Made by a program: the position numbers and the translations under genes. Of a stretch of DNA of 64,000 nucleotides, positions 25,001 to 32,013 are shown piece by piece. The DNA is taken from the NCBI GenBank assembly GCA_023079485.1, contig CM041083.1:171423480-171487479 (forward strand). Reading direction: 5' to 3'. The notes beneath the pieces are model-generated. The model was given only the letters and a program-made list of their open reading frames with translations, was not told where the DNA came from and made no database searches. Positions within the stretch are counted from its first letter, which is position 1, and every line of letters begins with the position of its first letter. The stretch is from Archilochus colubris. Taxonomy: Eukaryota > Chordata > Aves > Apodiformes > Trochilidae.

Positions 25001-25624
25001 TAAATGGTAGGGTTTTAGTATTATAAATTAATTGACTCTTCCTCTTACAATGCAAGTATCACAACTGCCTGACACCAGGATGAAAAAAACCCCAAACCAA
25101 CTCCCATATCTTTGATCTTATCAGAAGCAACCAGTGTTCTGATAATTTGTATAAAAGATTTACATTTACTTGCAAAATGCTATTATTTCAACTGTATTAC
25201 GGATTGGGATATTTAGCATTTACCTAACAAACTTTTTTTTTTTAATAAGCAATTAAAGAGGGTTTACTAGGAACTATGGCCACAGAGGTGCACGAAAGAT
25301 AATCACAGGGTGCATAACCAACAAAAAAAAAAAAATCACTGACATCTCACAGCATAAATGAGTCAGCCTCCCACCTCAATAATGGGACTGTATTTCCGAA
25401 GTTAACTATGTATTAAAAGACCCAGCATTTAAAAAATCCTTACTGCAACCACGGACAACTAAAAGCTATTTTTTGAAGAAGGAAAAAAGGGATTCCCTCA
25501 ACTATCGAAGACACTGAGCCTTAAAAGCATTACGATGCTTTCCTTGACTCACCTTTTTAGACCGGGCGTGCTGGAAGACTTCTGTCCCGCTGTAGCTGGC
25601 TAGAGCTACTGCATGGAGAGACAT
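3945..25624 (-). CDS. RUBCNL: RUBCNL (Pacer), Rubicon-like autophagy enhancer; 15 coding exons
   Basis: This is the whole coding span; the exons are listed separately. Joined exons give 2,292 nt, or 763 residues plus TGA, and all intron phases agree. Residues about 530-750 form a Rubicon-homology domain: a CxxC pair at C535/C538, then [15 protein letters not shown] (551-565), the block [37 protein letters not shown], and a C-terminal Cys/His cluster from C698 to C745. From family knowledge, Pacer promotes autophagosome maturation and endolysosomal traffic by recruiting the UVRAG-PI3KC3 complex and HOPS to syntaxin-17-positive autophagosomes, opposing Rubicon; RH domains of Rubicon and PLEKHM1 bind Rab7. 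The central block around residues 304-338 (VLPEDVEK, then NAHFFIAD and [10 protein letters not shown]) resembles RUBCNL rather than RUBCN as I remember them. The N-terminal third is acidic, Ser-rich and probably disordered. The human protein is 662 residues from memory, so this one is about 100 longer. No frameshift or internal stop was seen. One intron is GC-AG. Confidence 0.93.
4589..4679 (-). CDS. RUBCNL: RUBCNL coding exon 14 (RH zinc cluster)
   Basis: This 91-nt exon encodes residues 697-726, [20 protein letters not shown] through CTRCT. The visible cysteines are C698, C705, C708, C722 and C725. Acceptor gttcttgtag, donor acag|gtatgt. Confidence 0.95.
4805..4958 (-). CDS. RUBCNL: RUBCNL coding exon 13
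   Basis: This 154-nt exon encodes residues 645-696, [38 protein letters not shown] and onward to NSCE. The sequence fits RUBCNL rather than RUBCN as I remember them. The acceptor follows a long T tract; donor is gtgag|gtaagg. Confidence 0.95.
5720..5781 (-). CDS. RUBCNL: RUBCNL coding exon 12
   Basis: This 62-nt exon encodes residues 625-644, [20 protein letters not shown], plus two bases of Ser645. It is a conserved amphipathic helix in the RH domain. Acceptor tttatctttcag, donor gaaag|gtatgg. Confidence 0.93.
6530..6768 (-). CDS. RUBCNL: RUBCNL coding exon 11 (RH domain core)
   Basis: This 239-nt exon encodes residues 545-624. [19 protein letters not shown] supplies further zinc ligands (C553, C561, C563, C564, H565). 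[20 protein letters not shown] and the [13 protein letters not shown] helix follow and are hallmark RH sequences. Acceptor ctacctgcag, donor gtgagg|gtaagt. This is the strongest single piece of evidence for the gene family. Confidence 0.96.
7792..7856 (-). CDS. RUBCNL: RUBCNL coding exon 10 (first RH CxxC)
   Basis: This 65-nt exon encodes residues 523-544, [20 protein letters not shown] then ES. It carries the first zinc-binding pair, C535 and C538, of the RH domain. Acceptor ctgtgtacag, donor aaagca|gtaagt. Phase 2 in, 1 out. Confidence 0.93.
8623..8768 (-). CDS. RUBCNL: RUBCNL coding exon 9
   Basis: This 146-nt exon has acceptor ttcccaatag and donor gccaa|gtaagt. It encodes residues 475-522, including [20 protein letters not shown] and [10 protein letters not shown]. 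The WxPPxxQIxFNIHP motif directly precedes the RH domain in this family. Confidence 0.92.
9172..9304 (-). CDS. RUBCNL: RUBCNL coding exon 8
   Basis: This 133-nt exon has acceptor tgtttaactttcag and donor cagaga|gtgagt. It encodes residues 430-474, including [19 protein letters not shown], a predicted helix similar to the AELLAKEL-type segment before the RH domain in mammalian RUBCNL (from memory). Confidence 0.87.
9620..9662 (-). CDS. RUBCNL: RUBCNL coding exon 7 (43-nt microexon-like)
   Basis: This 43-nt exon lies between acceptor tccattaccacag and donor gaaag|gtaatg. It adds residues 416-429, [14 protein letters not shown], and two bases of the next codon. It is accepted because it bridges phase 1 to phase 2 exactly and continues the acidic sequence DEYVIIELEDLEN. 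Confidence 0.85.
10909..11013 (-). CDS. RUBCNL: RUBCNL coding exon 6
   Basis: This 105-nt exon runs from acceptor ttctgtacag to donor attg|gtaaga. It encodes residues 381-415, ending DSEDEYVII. Its first two bases complete the Gly codon begun in the exon before. A second AG 22 nt inside the exon breaks the phase and is rejected. Confidence 0.85.
11014..11856 (-). other. GC-AG intron of RUBCNL
   Basis: The donor is AAG|GCAAGT and the acceptor TTCTGTACAG. GC-AG introns are a known minor class spliced by the U2 machinery, usually with a near-perfect donor apart from the C, as seen here. Phase 1 is kept across the junction (Gly381). Confidence 0.8.
11857..12064 (-). CDS. RUBCNL: RUBCNL coding exon 5, ends at a GC donor
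   Basis: The 208-nt exon starts after gcgtccag and encodes residues 312-380. It begins [19 protein letters not shown], then [10 protein letters not shown], which is a conserved RUBCNL block as I recall it. The end is SSDSGYE plus one base. The only splice site that keeps frame is gaag|gcaagt, a GC donor with otherwise perfect consensus. A weaker in-frame acceptor (ttattgcag, exon start at 12039) would drop the conserved ENAHFFIA and shift the phase, so it is not used here. Confidence 0.87.
12065..15291 (-). other. RUBCNL intron between coding exons 4 and 5
   Basis: No recognisable repeat or exon is needed here: phase 0 joins exon 4 directly to exon 5. The interior is AT-rich with short A tracts. 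The open frames near 12.7-13.0 kb on the opposite strand show no motif. Confidence 0.6.
15292..15377 (-). CDS. RUBCNL: RUBCNL coding exon 4
   Basis: This 86-nt exon has acceptor ctatacccacag and donor gagaag|gtgagg. It encodes residues 283-311: a split Gly, then [20 protein letters not shown] and VLPEDVEK. The end joins the conserved ENAHF block of the next exon. Phase is 1 in and 0 out. Confidence 0.85.
15378..20378 (-). other. RUBCNL intron between coding exons 3 and 4
   Basis: This is the largest intron, 5 kb. It contains one old CR1 on the plus strand (17965-18818). The rest is unrecognised. Open frames at 15.8-16.1 and 19.1-20.0 kb overlap in several frames and show no family signature. 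Confidence 0.6.
17965..18818 (+). mobile_element. CR1 LINE 3' fragment in RUBCNL intron 3
   Basis: About 850 bp of degenerate CR1, covering the end of the ORF2 region and the 3' UTR, with recognisable blocks such as gccaagtgcaaggtcctg, atcccaagcacaaatacaag, accttatagcagccttg and ggttggatggggctttgag. It ends in ccattctatgattc. It is 5'-truncated and its reading frame is broken by stops. It runs antisense to the host gene. Confidence 0.88.
20379..21044 (-). CDS. RUBCNL: RUBCNL coding exon 3 (large N-terminal exon)
   Basis: This is a 666-nt exon with acceptor cttccctcttctgaacag and donor acag|gtaact. It encodes residues 61-282. It holds an acidic run at about 116-137 ([20 protein letters not shown]) and then [11 protein letters not shown] at 149-159, which resembles a basic RHKAxW segment near the start of mammalian RUBCNL as I remember it. 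The rest is Ser/Pro/Asp-rich and probably disordered, with many possible phosphorylation sites. Four-frame noise in this exon comes from its moderate GC content; only this frame links to the neighbours. Confidence 0.88.
21045..23399 (-). other. RUBCNL intron between coding exons 2 and 3
   Basis: AT-rich and A-rich. It holds a small tandem duplication (22386-22436) and a strong imperfect hairpin (21182-21227). Otherwise I see nothing in it. Confidence 0.6.
23400..23508 (-). CDS. RUBCNL: RUBCNL coding exon 2
   Basis: Acceptor ctgttcttgttctag, donor cccag|gtatgc. It is 109 nt, phase 0 in and phase 1 out, and encodes residues 25-60 beginning [19 protein letters not shown] recognise no motif in this segment. 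It is supported by splice signals, an open frame and exact phase fit with both neighbours. The other two frames contain stops. Confidence 0.72.
23509..25552 (-). other. RUBCNL intron between coding exons 1 and 2
   Basis: A 2-kb intron of phase 0. No repeat or exon recognised. Confidence 0.6.
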
Positions 25625-25668
25625 GATGGGAAAACATTCATTTTTTTGTTGTCGTCGCTGTTAAGTAC
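25553..25668 (-). CDS. RUBCNL: RUBCNL exon 2 (first coding exon; CDS 25553-25624)
   Basis: The acceptor follows a clean pyrimidine tract (ttctttctttttctag) and the donor is aaaaag|gtgagt. It encodes residues 1-24, [20 protein letters not shown] then RSKK. The ATG at 25624-25622 is chosen because an in-frame TAA lies 12 codons upstream in the same exon, A is at -3, and the frame runs on through all downstream exons. The first 44 nt are 5' UTR. The exon ends in phase 0. Confidence 0.8.
25606..25641 (-). other. Overlapping upstream ORF on the RUBCNL start
   Basis: An ATG at 25641-25639, 17 nt upstream of the proposed RUBCNL ATG and out of frame with it, opens an 11-codon ORF ([11 protein letters not shown], then TAG at 25608-25606). 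It has A at -3, so it should be recognised by scanning ribosomes. It ends inside the main coding sequence, so ribosomes that translate it pass the real start. Such overlapping uORFs usually lower translation; that effect is inferred here. Confidence 0.6.
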
Positions 25669-25969
25669 CTAGAAAAAGAAAGAACTGCGATCACCCCCAC
25701 GTTAACCGCGAGCTCTCCGTGTGTTCTGCAGACCGCGATTCCCCATCTGTTCTGCAGACTCCACACTTCCACATTCCATATTCTGAACTGCTTTCGCGTG
25801 CTTAGTAGCTTGCCGAAAAGCAGAGCTCAGCAACAATGGAAATCTGTGCTAGAAAGAGCTTTAGATCTAAACAACAAAAACAAACAACCCCCTCCTTCCC
25901 CCTCTCCCCCCCAAAAAAAACACACCAAAAAAACCCTACCGAAGCAAAACAAACCTATGGAATGCTTAC

Positions 25970-26640
25970 CACAGGCGAAAGTGGAAGGCACTGATGGGTG
26001 CTACCCCACAGTTTGCAGGACAAGGAGGTGACGGAGCGGCCTCGGGGGCAGCTGAGCCCCCGTGCCCCGCAGCAGCGGCTGCTGCTCACCCCAAGCCCCC
26101 CCCCGGTACAGGAGAGGCGAACGCACCGGCGATGAACAAACCCCCGGGGTTGTCCTCCCGCCGCGGCTCTGGAAAGCCGAGCAGCCCTTCCCACAGAAGC
26201 GCTCAGCCTGCCGGACAGCTTTGGAATGCCTTTAATCCGCAGAAAGGCTCCGAATCGCTCCATGCGCCCGGCAAGGCACCAACCTCCCGCTCGGCCCCGG
26301 CTCCCCATCCCTACCTGCGGCCCCGGCTCCCCATCCCTACCTGCGGCCCCGGCGCCTGCTGCCTCCTCCTCCTCCGGTCGGCGGTCGATCCGCGCTCCCC
26401 TTCGCCCTCCGGGGCAGAGCCACTGCCGCCGTGCCCCGTAACCTCCCGCCTCGCTGCCGCTACTACCGCGACTGCCGCCAGACCTCCCGATACCGGGAGC
26501 TGAGGGGAGGGCAGAAAAGCCCCGCCCCGGGGCGGAGCCGCCGGAGGGAGGGCGGAGCTGCCCGGCGCTGCTGAGCCTCGGCCGGGGCGAGAGACGGCCC
26601 TGGGGTGGGTGCTTCAGCCTGAGACTCCGGTGAGGAAAGG
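25970..26640 (-). promoter_or_regulatory. RUBCNL CpG-island promoter and noncoding first exon region
   Basis: The region is markedly GC- and CpG-rich compared with its flanks. GC boxes (cccgccccggggcgg and gggcggagc) lie at about 26519-26560. Three minus-strand donors could end the noncoding first exon: gtg|gtaagc with the exon edge at 25970, and two copies of gcag|gtaggg with edges at 26315 and 26341. Any of these can splice to the acceptor at 25668/25669. The transcription start is not fixed by the sequence; I place it at about 26.35-26.5 kb. The long open frames here are products of GC richness. Confidence 0.7.
26295..26352. repeat. 26-bp tandem duplication in RUBCNL 5' region
   Basis: Two exact 26-bp copies, 26295-26320 and 26321-26346, plus the first six bases of a third. 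Each copy contains the minus-strand splice donor GCAG|GTAGGG, so the duplication doubles a possible first-exon donor. Confidence 0.85.
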
Positions 26641-26714
26641 TCAGCCCTGGGGGCGGCAGCTAAACTTGGAGGAAATAAAAAACCCAAGAAACTCGACAAG
26701 CACAACAACGAAAA

Positions 26715-26864
26715 TCACCTATGAGGAGCGGCTCAGGAATTTGGGTTTTTCTGGTTTGGAGAAAAAGAGGCTGAGGAGCTCTCAGGCTCTCTGAGAGGAC
26801 CTCATGGCTCTCTGCTGATTCCTGAAGGGGGAGGGGGAGATGTGCTGAGCTATTCTCCCTAGTA
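26715..26864 (+). mobile_element. CR1 fragment, left part of an interrupted copy
   Basis: tatgaggagcggctcagg, then gtttggagaaaaagaggctg, is the CR1 3' region. It stops abruptly where an opposite CR1 begins and resumes at about 27229. Confidence 0.8.
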
Positions 26865-27228
26865 CAGAATCATAGAATGGTTTGGCTTCGAAATGGACCT
26901 TAAAGATCATCTAATTCCAACCCCCCCTGCTATGAGCAGGGACACCTCCCACCAGACCAGGTGGTCCCATCCAACCTGGCCTTGAACACATCCAGGGGGG
27001 AGGCAGCCATCACTCTGGGCAACCTGTGCCCGTGTCTCACCACCCTCCCAGTAAAGAATTTTTTCTTAATATCTACACTCTTAGTTTAAAACCATTCATT
27101 CCCCTTCGTTCTACTACTACATGCACTTGTAGAAAATCCCTCTCCAGCTTTATTGTATTGTACTCTTCAGGTACTGGCAAGCTACTATAATGTCTCCCCT
27201 GAGCTTTCTCAAGGCTGAACAGGTCCCT
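26865..27228 (-). mobile_element. CR1 inserted into another CR1
   Basis: It begins with the reversed CR1 3' end (cagaatcatagaatggtttg) and contains ggtggtcccatccaacctgg and ctccctttc-type blocks. About 365 bp, 5'-truncated. Confidence 0.82.
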
Positions 27229-27410
27229 CTCTGGTGACAGGACACTTGGGAATGATTCAAAGCTATGCCAGAGGAAGGTTGAACTGGACAGTAGGAAGCA
27301 TTTATTTACTGAGCAGGTCGTTGAACACTAGAACAGGCCTCCTAGAGGGTGGTAGATGCTCCAACCATGTGAATGTTTACAAGGCCTTGGGACAATGCCC
27401 TTAAAAAACA
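27229..27410 (+). mobile_element. CR1 fragment, right part of the interrupted copy
   Basis: It resumes at gtgacaggacac, the CR1 position that follows the left part, then reads ctatgccagaggaaggttg, aagcatttatttactgagca and ggtggtagatgctccaacc. The 3' tail is degenerate. Confidence 0.7.
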
Positions 27411-28621
27411 CGATTTTACTTTTGGTAGATCCTGCACTGATTACTCAGGCAGCTGATCATCTGATGTTTCTTCCACCTAAAGCAGTCTATCCTATTCTAA
27501 AACAAAAAACCCCAAAACAAAGCAAAAAACCCCAAGCCAAAACAAAACAAAACAAAACCAAAAAACCAAAAAAACCCAACCAAGATAAGTCAATTCAGAG
27601 TGAATTGAGGGTGTTTTTTAGATCAGCATGGGGTGTGGGATGCTGAAACCCCCAGGCAACACTTGCAGACACACCTCCAAGATAAGCTGCATTCAAAGAT
27701 TTGCAACCAGCTGGTGTACAAAGATCCATCCTCACCTTTTGAAAGGAACTGAGCCATCTGCCAGGCCGATCTCTGAGTAAACTGCCTTTGCAGACTCAGA
27801 GTTAGCAAACTGTAGTTCCTAGTAGCCATTTTGGGCTAAAAATAAAGTGAAGGAATGCTGAGCTGTATTTTTGGAGCTAAAAAAATTTGCTGATTGTCCA
27901 TAAAATGCAAAAAAATATGGGCAGGAACTTAGGAAATTGAAAACCATGAGGAAGTTGAAAGGAGGTAGAATCCAGATGGCACTATGCAAAAATAAGTATA
28001 AGGAATAAACAGAATGCAAAAGAGAGCTGTAGTTAAAAATGTGGCTCTCAGATGCTCTGGAGTAATTGCCTGGCTTTTTAAGCACAGATGATTATTTGCC
28101 TAGGAAGTAGGGCAGTGGATTTGGGCTGTGGAAAATTAATGGTAGCTGCTGGCCAAGCTGTAGAGTTGTCTGAACTTGGTCCTGTGCTGCGTTTCAAATT
28201 CCCAGCTGTAAAATTATAATTTAATATGGTTATTTTTAAAAACAATTCTACTTACTTACATATTCAGGTGGGGAAGAACAGGTAGGAAGGTGGAAAAGGC
28301 TATGGATTTATTTGTAGTTCTGCTGGATTCTTCCTAAAACCTGGCAAAAAATCAACTAGGAAATCTGTGCTTCATTGCCCAGAATTCTTACATGAAAGTA
28401 TTATAGAAATGTAAAATACTGAATATGTCTGAAAGCAACACTGATCAACAAGAGTGTAGTAGCATATCAAATATTTTTAAGTCTATTTGGTTCTTTTTTT
28501 GTTGTTTTTGGGGTTTTTTTTTCCTTCTATGATGTTCTCTTTATCCTTTGCTTAGGAAATGATCAGAAGCCTCTCTGTTTTTTGCAGATGACACCAACAA
28601 AAGTATTAGAAAACTGAACAG
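27411..28621. other. Intergenic, no gene seen
   Basis: A-rich with a (CAAAA)-like tract at about 27500-27580. No recognisable coding or repeat family. Confidence 0.5.
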
Positions 28622-29141
28622 ATGCAGAATCTGTATTGTGTCCAGTTCTGGGCCCCTCAGTTCAAGAACGACAGGGAAGTGCTTGAAAGAGTCCAGCGCA
28701 GAGCTACTAAGATGATTAAGGGAGTGGAACATCTCCCTTATGAGGAAAGGCTGAGGGAGCTGGGTCTCTTTAGTTTGGAGAAAAGGAGACTGAGGGGTAC
28801 CTCATCAATGTTTTCAAATATGTAAGGGTGAGTGTCAGGGAGATGGAGTTAGGCTCTTCTCAATAGTGACCAGTGATAGGACAAGGGGTAATGGGTGTAA
28901 ATTGGAGCAAGGAGGTTCAAGTTGAATATTCGAAAAAATTTTTTACTGTAAGGGTGACAGAGCCCTGGAACAGGCTGCCCAGGGGCGTGGAGTCTCCTTC
29001 ACTGGAGACATTCAAAACCGTCTGGACACGTTCCTATGTGATGTACTCTAGGTGGCCCTGCTCTGGCAGGGGGGGTTGGACTAGATGATCTTTCGAGGTC
29101 CCTTCCAACCCCTAGGATTCTGTGATTCTGTGATTCTGTGA
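28622..29141 (+). mobile_element. CR1 LINE 3' fragment
   Basis: Starts in tgtccagttctgggcccctc, runs through ggctgagggagctgggtctc and ccctggaacaggctgccc, and ends in three copies of gattctgt, the CR1 3' octamer repeat. The retained piece is about 510 bp. Confidence 0.93.
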
Positions 29142-31640
29142 ATCACATAGAAAAAGAGGAAGGAACTGTCTGCCAGGTTTTTAAGTTGACAAGGTGGAAA
29201 CTCAGCAAGACCAGGGCACACCAAACTGGCATCCTTCCCTGACACCAGAATGATTCGCATTGGCTTAGAAAGAGGGAAAAAAAACAAGGTAGTTTGTCTA
29301 GTGTATGTGCCAAAATTAAAAGCATCAGCAAAAGCCTGCCCAAAACTTTTCAGCAGAATGTCAAAAAACTGAAGGATGAGGTTGAAAGCAGAGACAATGG
29401 ATTAAGAGCTCACACCAATGGCCTTCTGTAGAGGAATCTTCCTTTTCACATCGTGGGCATGGAATTAGATGGATTGTAAATTTCAGCAGTAGCCAAGATA
29501 CGTACCACAGTGAGATCTTTGGGCTACAAAAGGCTATACTGGGGAGAACTGAAAGCAGGTATCCCAGGTGTCTCTAATACAGTTTATTTGAACATGTTCA
29601 AGGCACTGTTCCTGACAGGGGCCCAAGACAGTGCTGACTCTGTAATGTTTGCATGCAACTGCCTGAAAGAAACAGGTCTGCTTTTTAAATCAGACAGAGG
29701 AGTATTTTTAATCATATAAATAGAATAGCTCACCCTTGGCAACTATTTGGAAAACTTCTAGACTTATGCAGAGAAGCTCAATTTATTTTTTTTTTTTAAC
29801 GTTTTAAGGCTAATGTTGCAGAACAGCTGAATTCTAGGTTTTGTAAAGAATCCCTGTTCCTAATTCTTCTGGAAAGAGCTACCTGTAATAGGCTTTTAAC
29901 TTTTTAAAGTTAAAAATACCAGCAATACTCTAAAGAAGGAATATAATTGCCAGTAAAGCCAAAATAATTAGAAGGATAGGATAACTATCCCAAGCTAAAC
30001 ACAGATCCAGGAAATTGGTACTCAACTGACCTCCTAAAGAATTCCAGACATGCTGATTTACAGGCATCCAGTCAAAATACAAACCTATCAGTGGATGACA
30101 GCTTGTGATGGTGTCCTCAGCTTTTCACCCAGCTGCTGGGTGTCTGGTCATGCTGCTCCTGACCAAGCTATCATAACCTTGGTTTGTTGGTAGACCAGGT
30201 ATGTGGCACATCTTCATCAGCTCAATGCACATCCTGCTTTGTTTTGGAAGGCTCTTCTTTATAAATAAGCAATCAGTACTAATACAAAGCCAAAGACCAT
30301 TAATTTCTGTGACACCTGTATAATTCTATCCTGGTTGCTTGATAGCTGGTTTATGCATGGCTCAGCCACCCAAATTGGAAGGGCAGAGCCTGTAAGTACC
30401 TCAGCCTTTCCTACTGAGAAACTCTGTGTATTACTGGTACTATACAACTGCCACAATTAACACACCTTCATGTTTTAGATGAGATTAAGCCCTTTTTGAA
30501 AGACCCTGAGGTGAGTTAAATGGGTGTCATTAAGTGGCAATCAAATGCGTGTCCATCTATCCTTTTAATCAGTGGAAATCATGGAGTGTAGAGAAGCAGA
30601 GAAGAACTGATCTCAGGAGCAGTTAAGCTGGATTGAGGTCAAGGAAAGACTAATGAAAAGACCTCACAGTTCTCCTCAGACTGTAAATCTTGTCTTCAAG
30701 GCAGATGGAAAAACTTGGCATATTGGGAAAAGATTATGTTTGCAGCTATGAACTTTAAAAAAAGCATTGTTTTGGGATGGTTTTGTTAGTAAACTCTGTA
30801 CCAGTACCACTGCTGAGGCAAAGACTGTAATGACTGTAATGTCAGTAATATGCCATATGTACATGTTTATTTAAGTAACTTCTGGTTTTAACCTGTTCCA
30901 TACCTCAGGATGCAACTACTCTTTATGAGTACAACCACAAAAAAAACAAAAAACAAACAAACAAAAAACAAAAACAAAAACAAAAACAAAAAACAAAACA
31001 AACAAAAAACACACACAAACAAACAAACAAAAACAAACAAACAAACAAAAAAAACACAAAAAACCACCAAAAACCAAACCAACAATTTGGAAATATGATT
31101 TGCATTGCATAGCAATTTCTGAAGTGAAGCATACGCAGAAGGGTGGATTAAGAATAAAAAGAGGGAAGAGTGAAACACACAGGAGGTTAAAGACACAGGA
31201 AATAGAGACATTTAAGAATTCACTCTTGACTGCATTAAGTTCTCTTTCCATGAGGTAAAGAATTGAGCTCACACACCGATTGCCACTGACAGGGGTTTCT
31301 TGTCACAAATGTGTGACAGAGAGAGAACAGACACTGGTAATGTGGACCATACTTCTCCATATTCCATCTGGGTAGATAGATCATCTAATTTCTCAGATGG
31401 CAAAACCATCTTATGAAATCCTTCTCCTTGCTGCTGTCTTCTTTCACAGCAATGTGTTCTCACATCTCTTCTGTAGTTTAATGCTCCTTCAGATACCAGT
31501 GCCGCTGTGATTCAGAATATACACTAATGGGGAAAAAAATTAAAAGTTATTATAGCTTATTATAGAAGTCCATTATTCAGCAGTCCAATGTACAGCACAG
31601 CTCCATAGGAATGATACAGCTGAGGAAGTGTGTGTGTATG
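29142..31640. other. Intergenic, no gene seen
   Basis: Unique AT-rich sequence apart from the A/C tract listed separately. No conserved coding segment recognised. Confidence 0.5.
30933..31083 (+). repeat. A-rich (AAAC/AAAAAC)n low-complexity tract
   Basis: About 150 bp made of A runs separated by single C, unit length 4-6. The opposite-strand frames through it (rich in Phe, Cys, Leu, Val) are artefacts. Confidence 0.95.
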
Positions 31641-32013
31641 TGAGAAGAAAAAGCAGATGGGAGACCTCATCACTCTCTACAACTCCCTGAAAGGAGGGGG
31701 TAGCCAGGGGGGGGTTGGGCTCTTTTGCCAAACAACTTTCAACAAGACAAGAGGGCACGGTCTCAAGTTGTGCCAGGGGAGGTTTAGGTTGGATATTAGA
31801 AAGAATTTCTTTACGGAGAGAGTGATCAGACATTGGAATGGGCTGCCCAAGGAAGTAGTGGATTCTCCCTCCCTGGAGATATTTAAAAAGAGACTGGATG
31901 TGGCACTCAGTGCCATGATCTAGCAACTGCAATGGTGGTTCAAGGGTTGGACTTGATGATCTCTGAGGTCCCTTCCAACCCAGCCAATTCTATGATTCTC
32001 TGATTCTATGATT
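31641..32013 (+). mobile_element. CR1 LINE 3' fragment
   Basis: gacctcatcactctctacaa, aagttgtgccaggggaggtt, attggaatgggctgcccaag, and a tctatgattctctgattcta end. It is nearly the same sequence as the copy at 43206-43711, so the two belong to one subfamily. Confidence 0.93.

Noticed and set aside
3945..25624. Identity as RUBCN (Rubicon) instead of RUBCNL
   Set aside because: There is no N-terminal RUN domain, and the RH text ([17 protein letters not shown], WxPPxxQIxFNIHP) fits RUBCNL better as I remember both.
25994..26503. 169-codon plus-strand frame in the RUBCNL CpG island
   Set aside because: GC-rich sequence lacks stop codons by chance. Overlapping long frames exist on both strands, with no motif.
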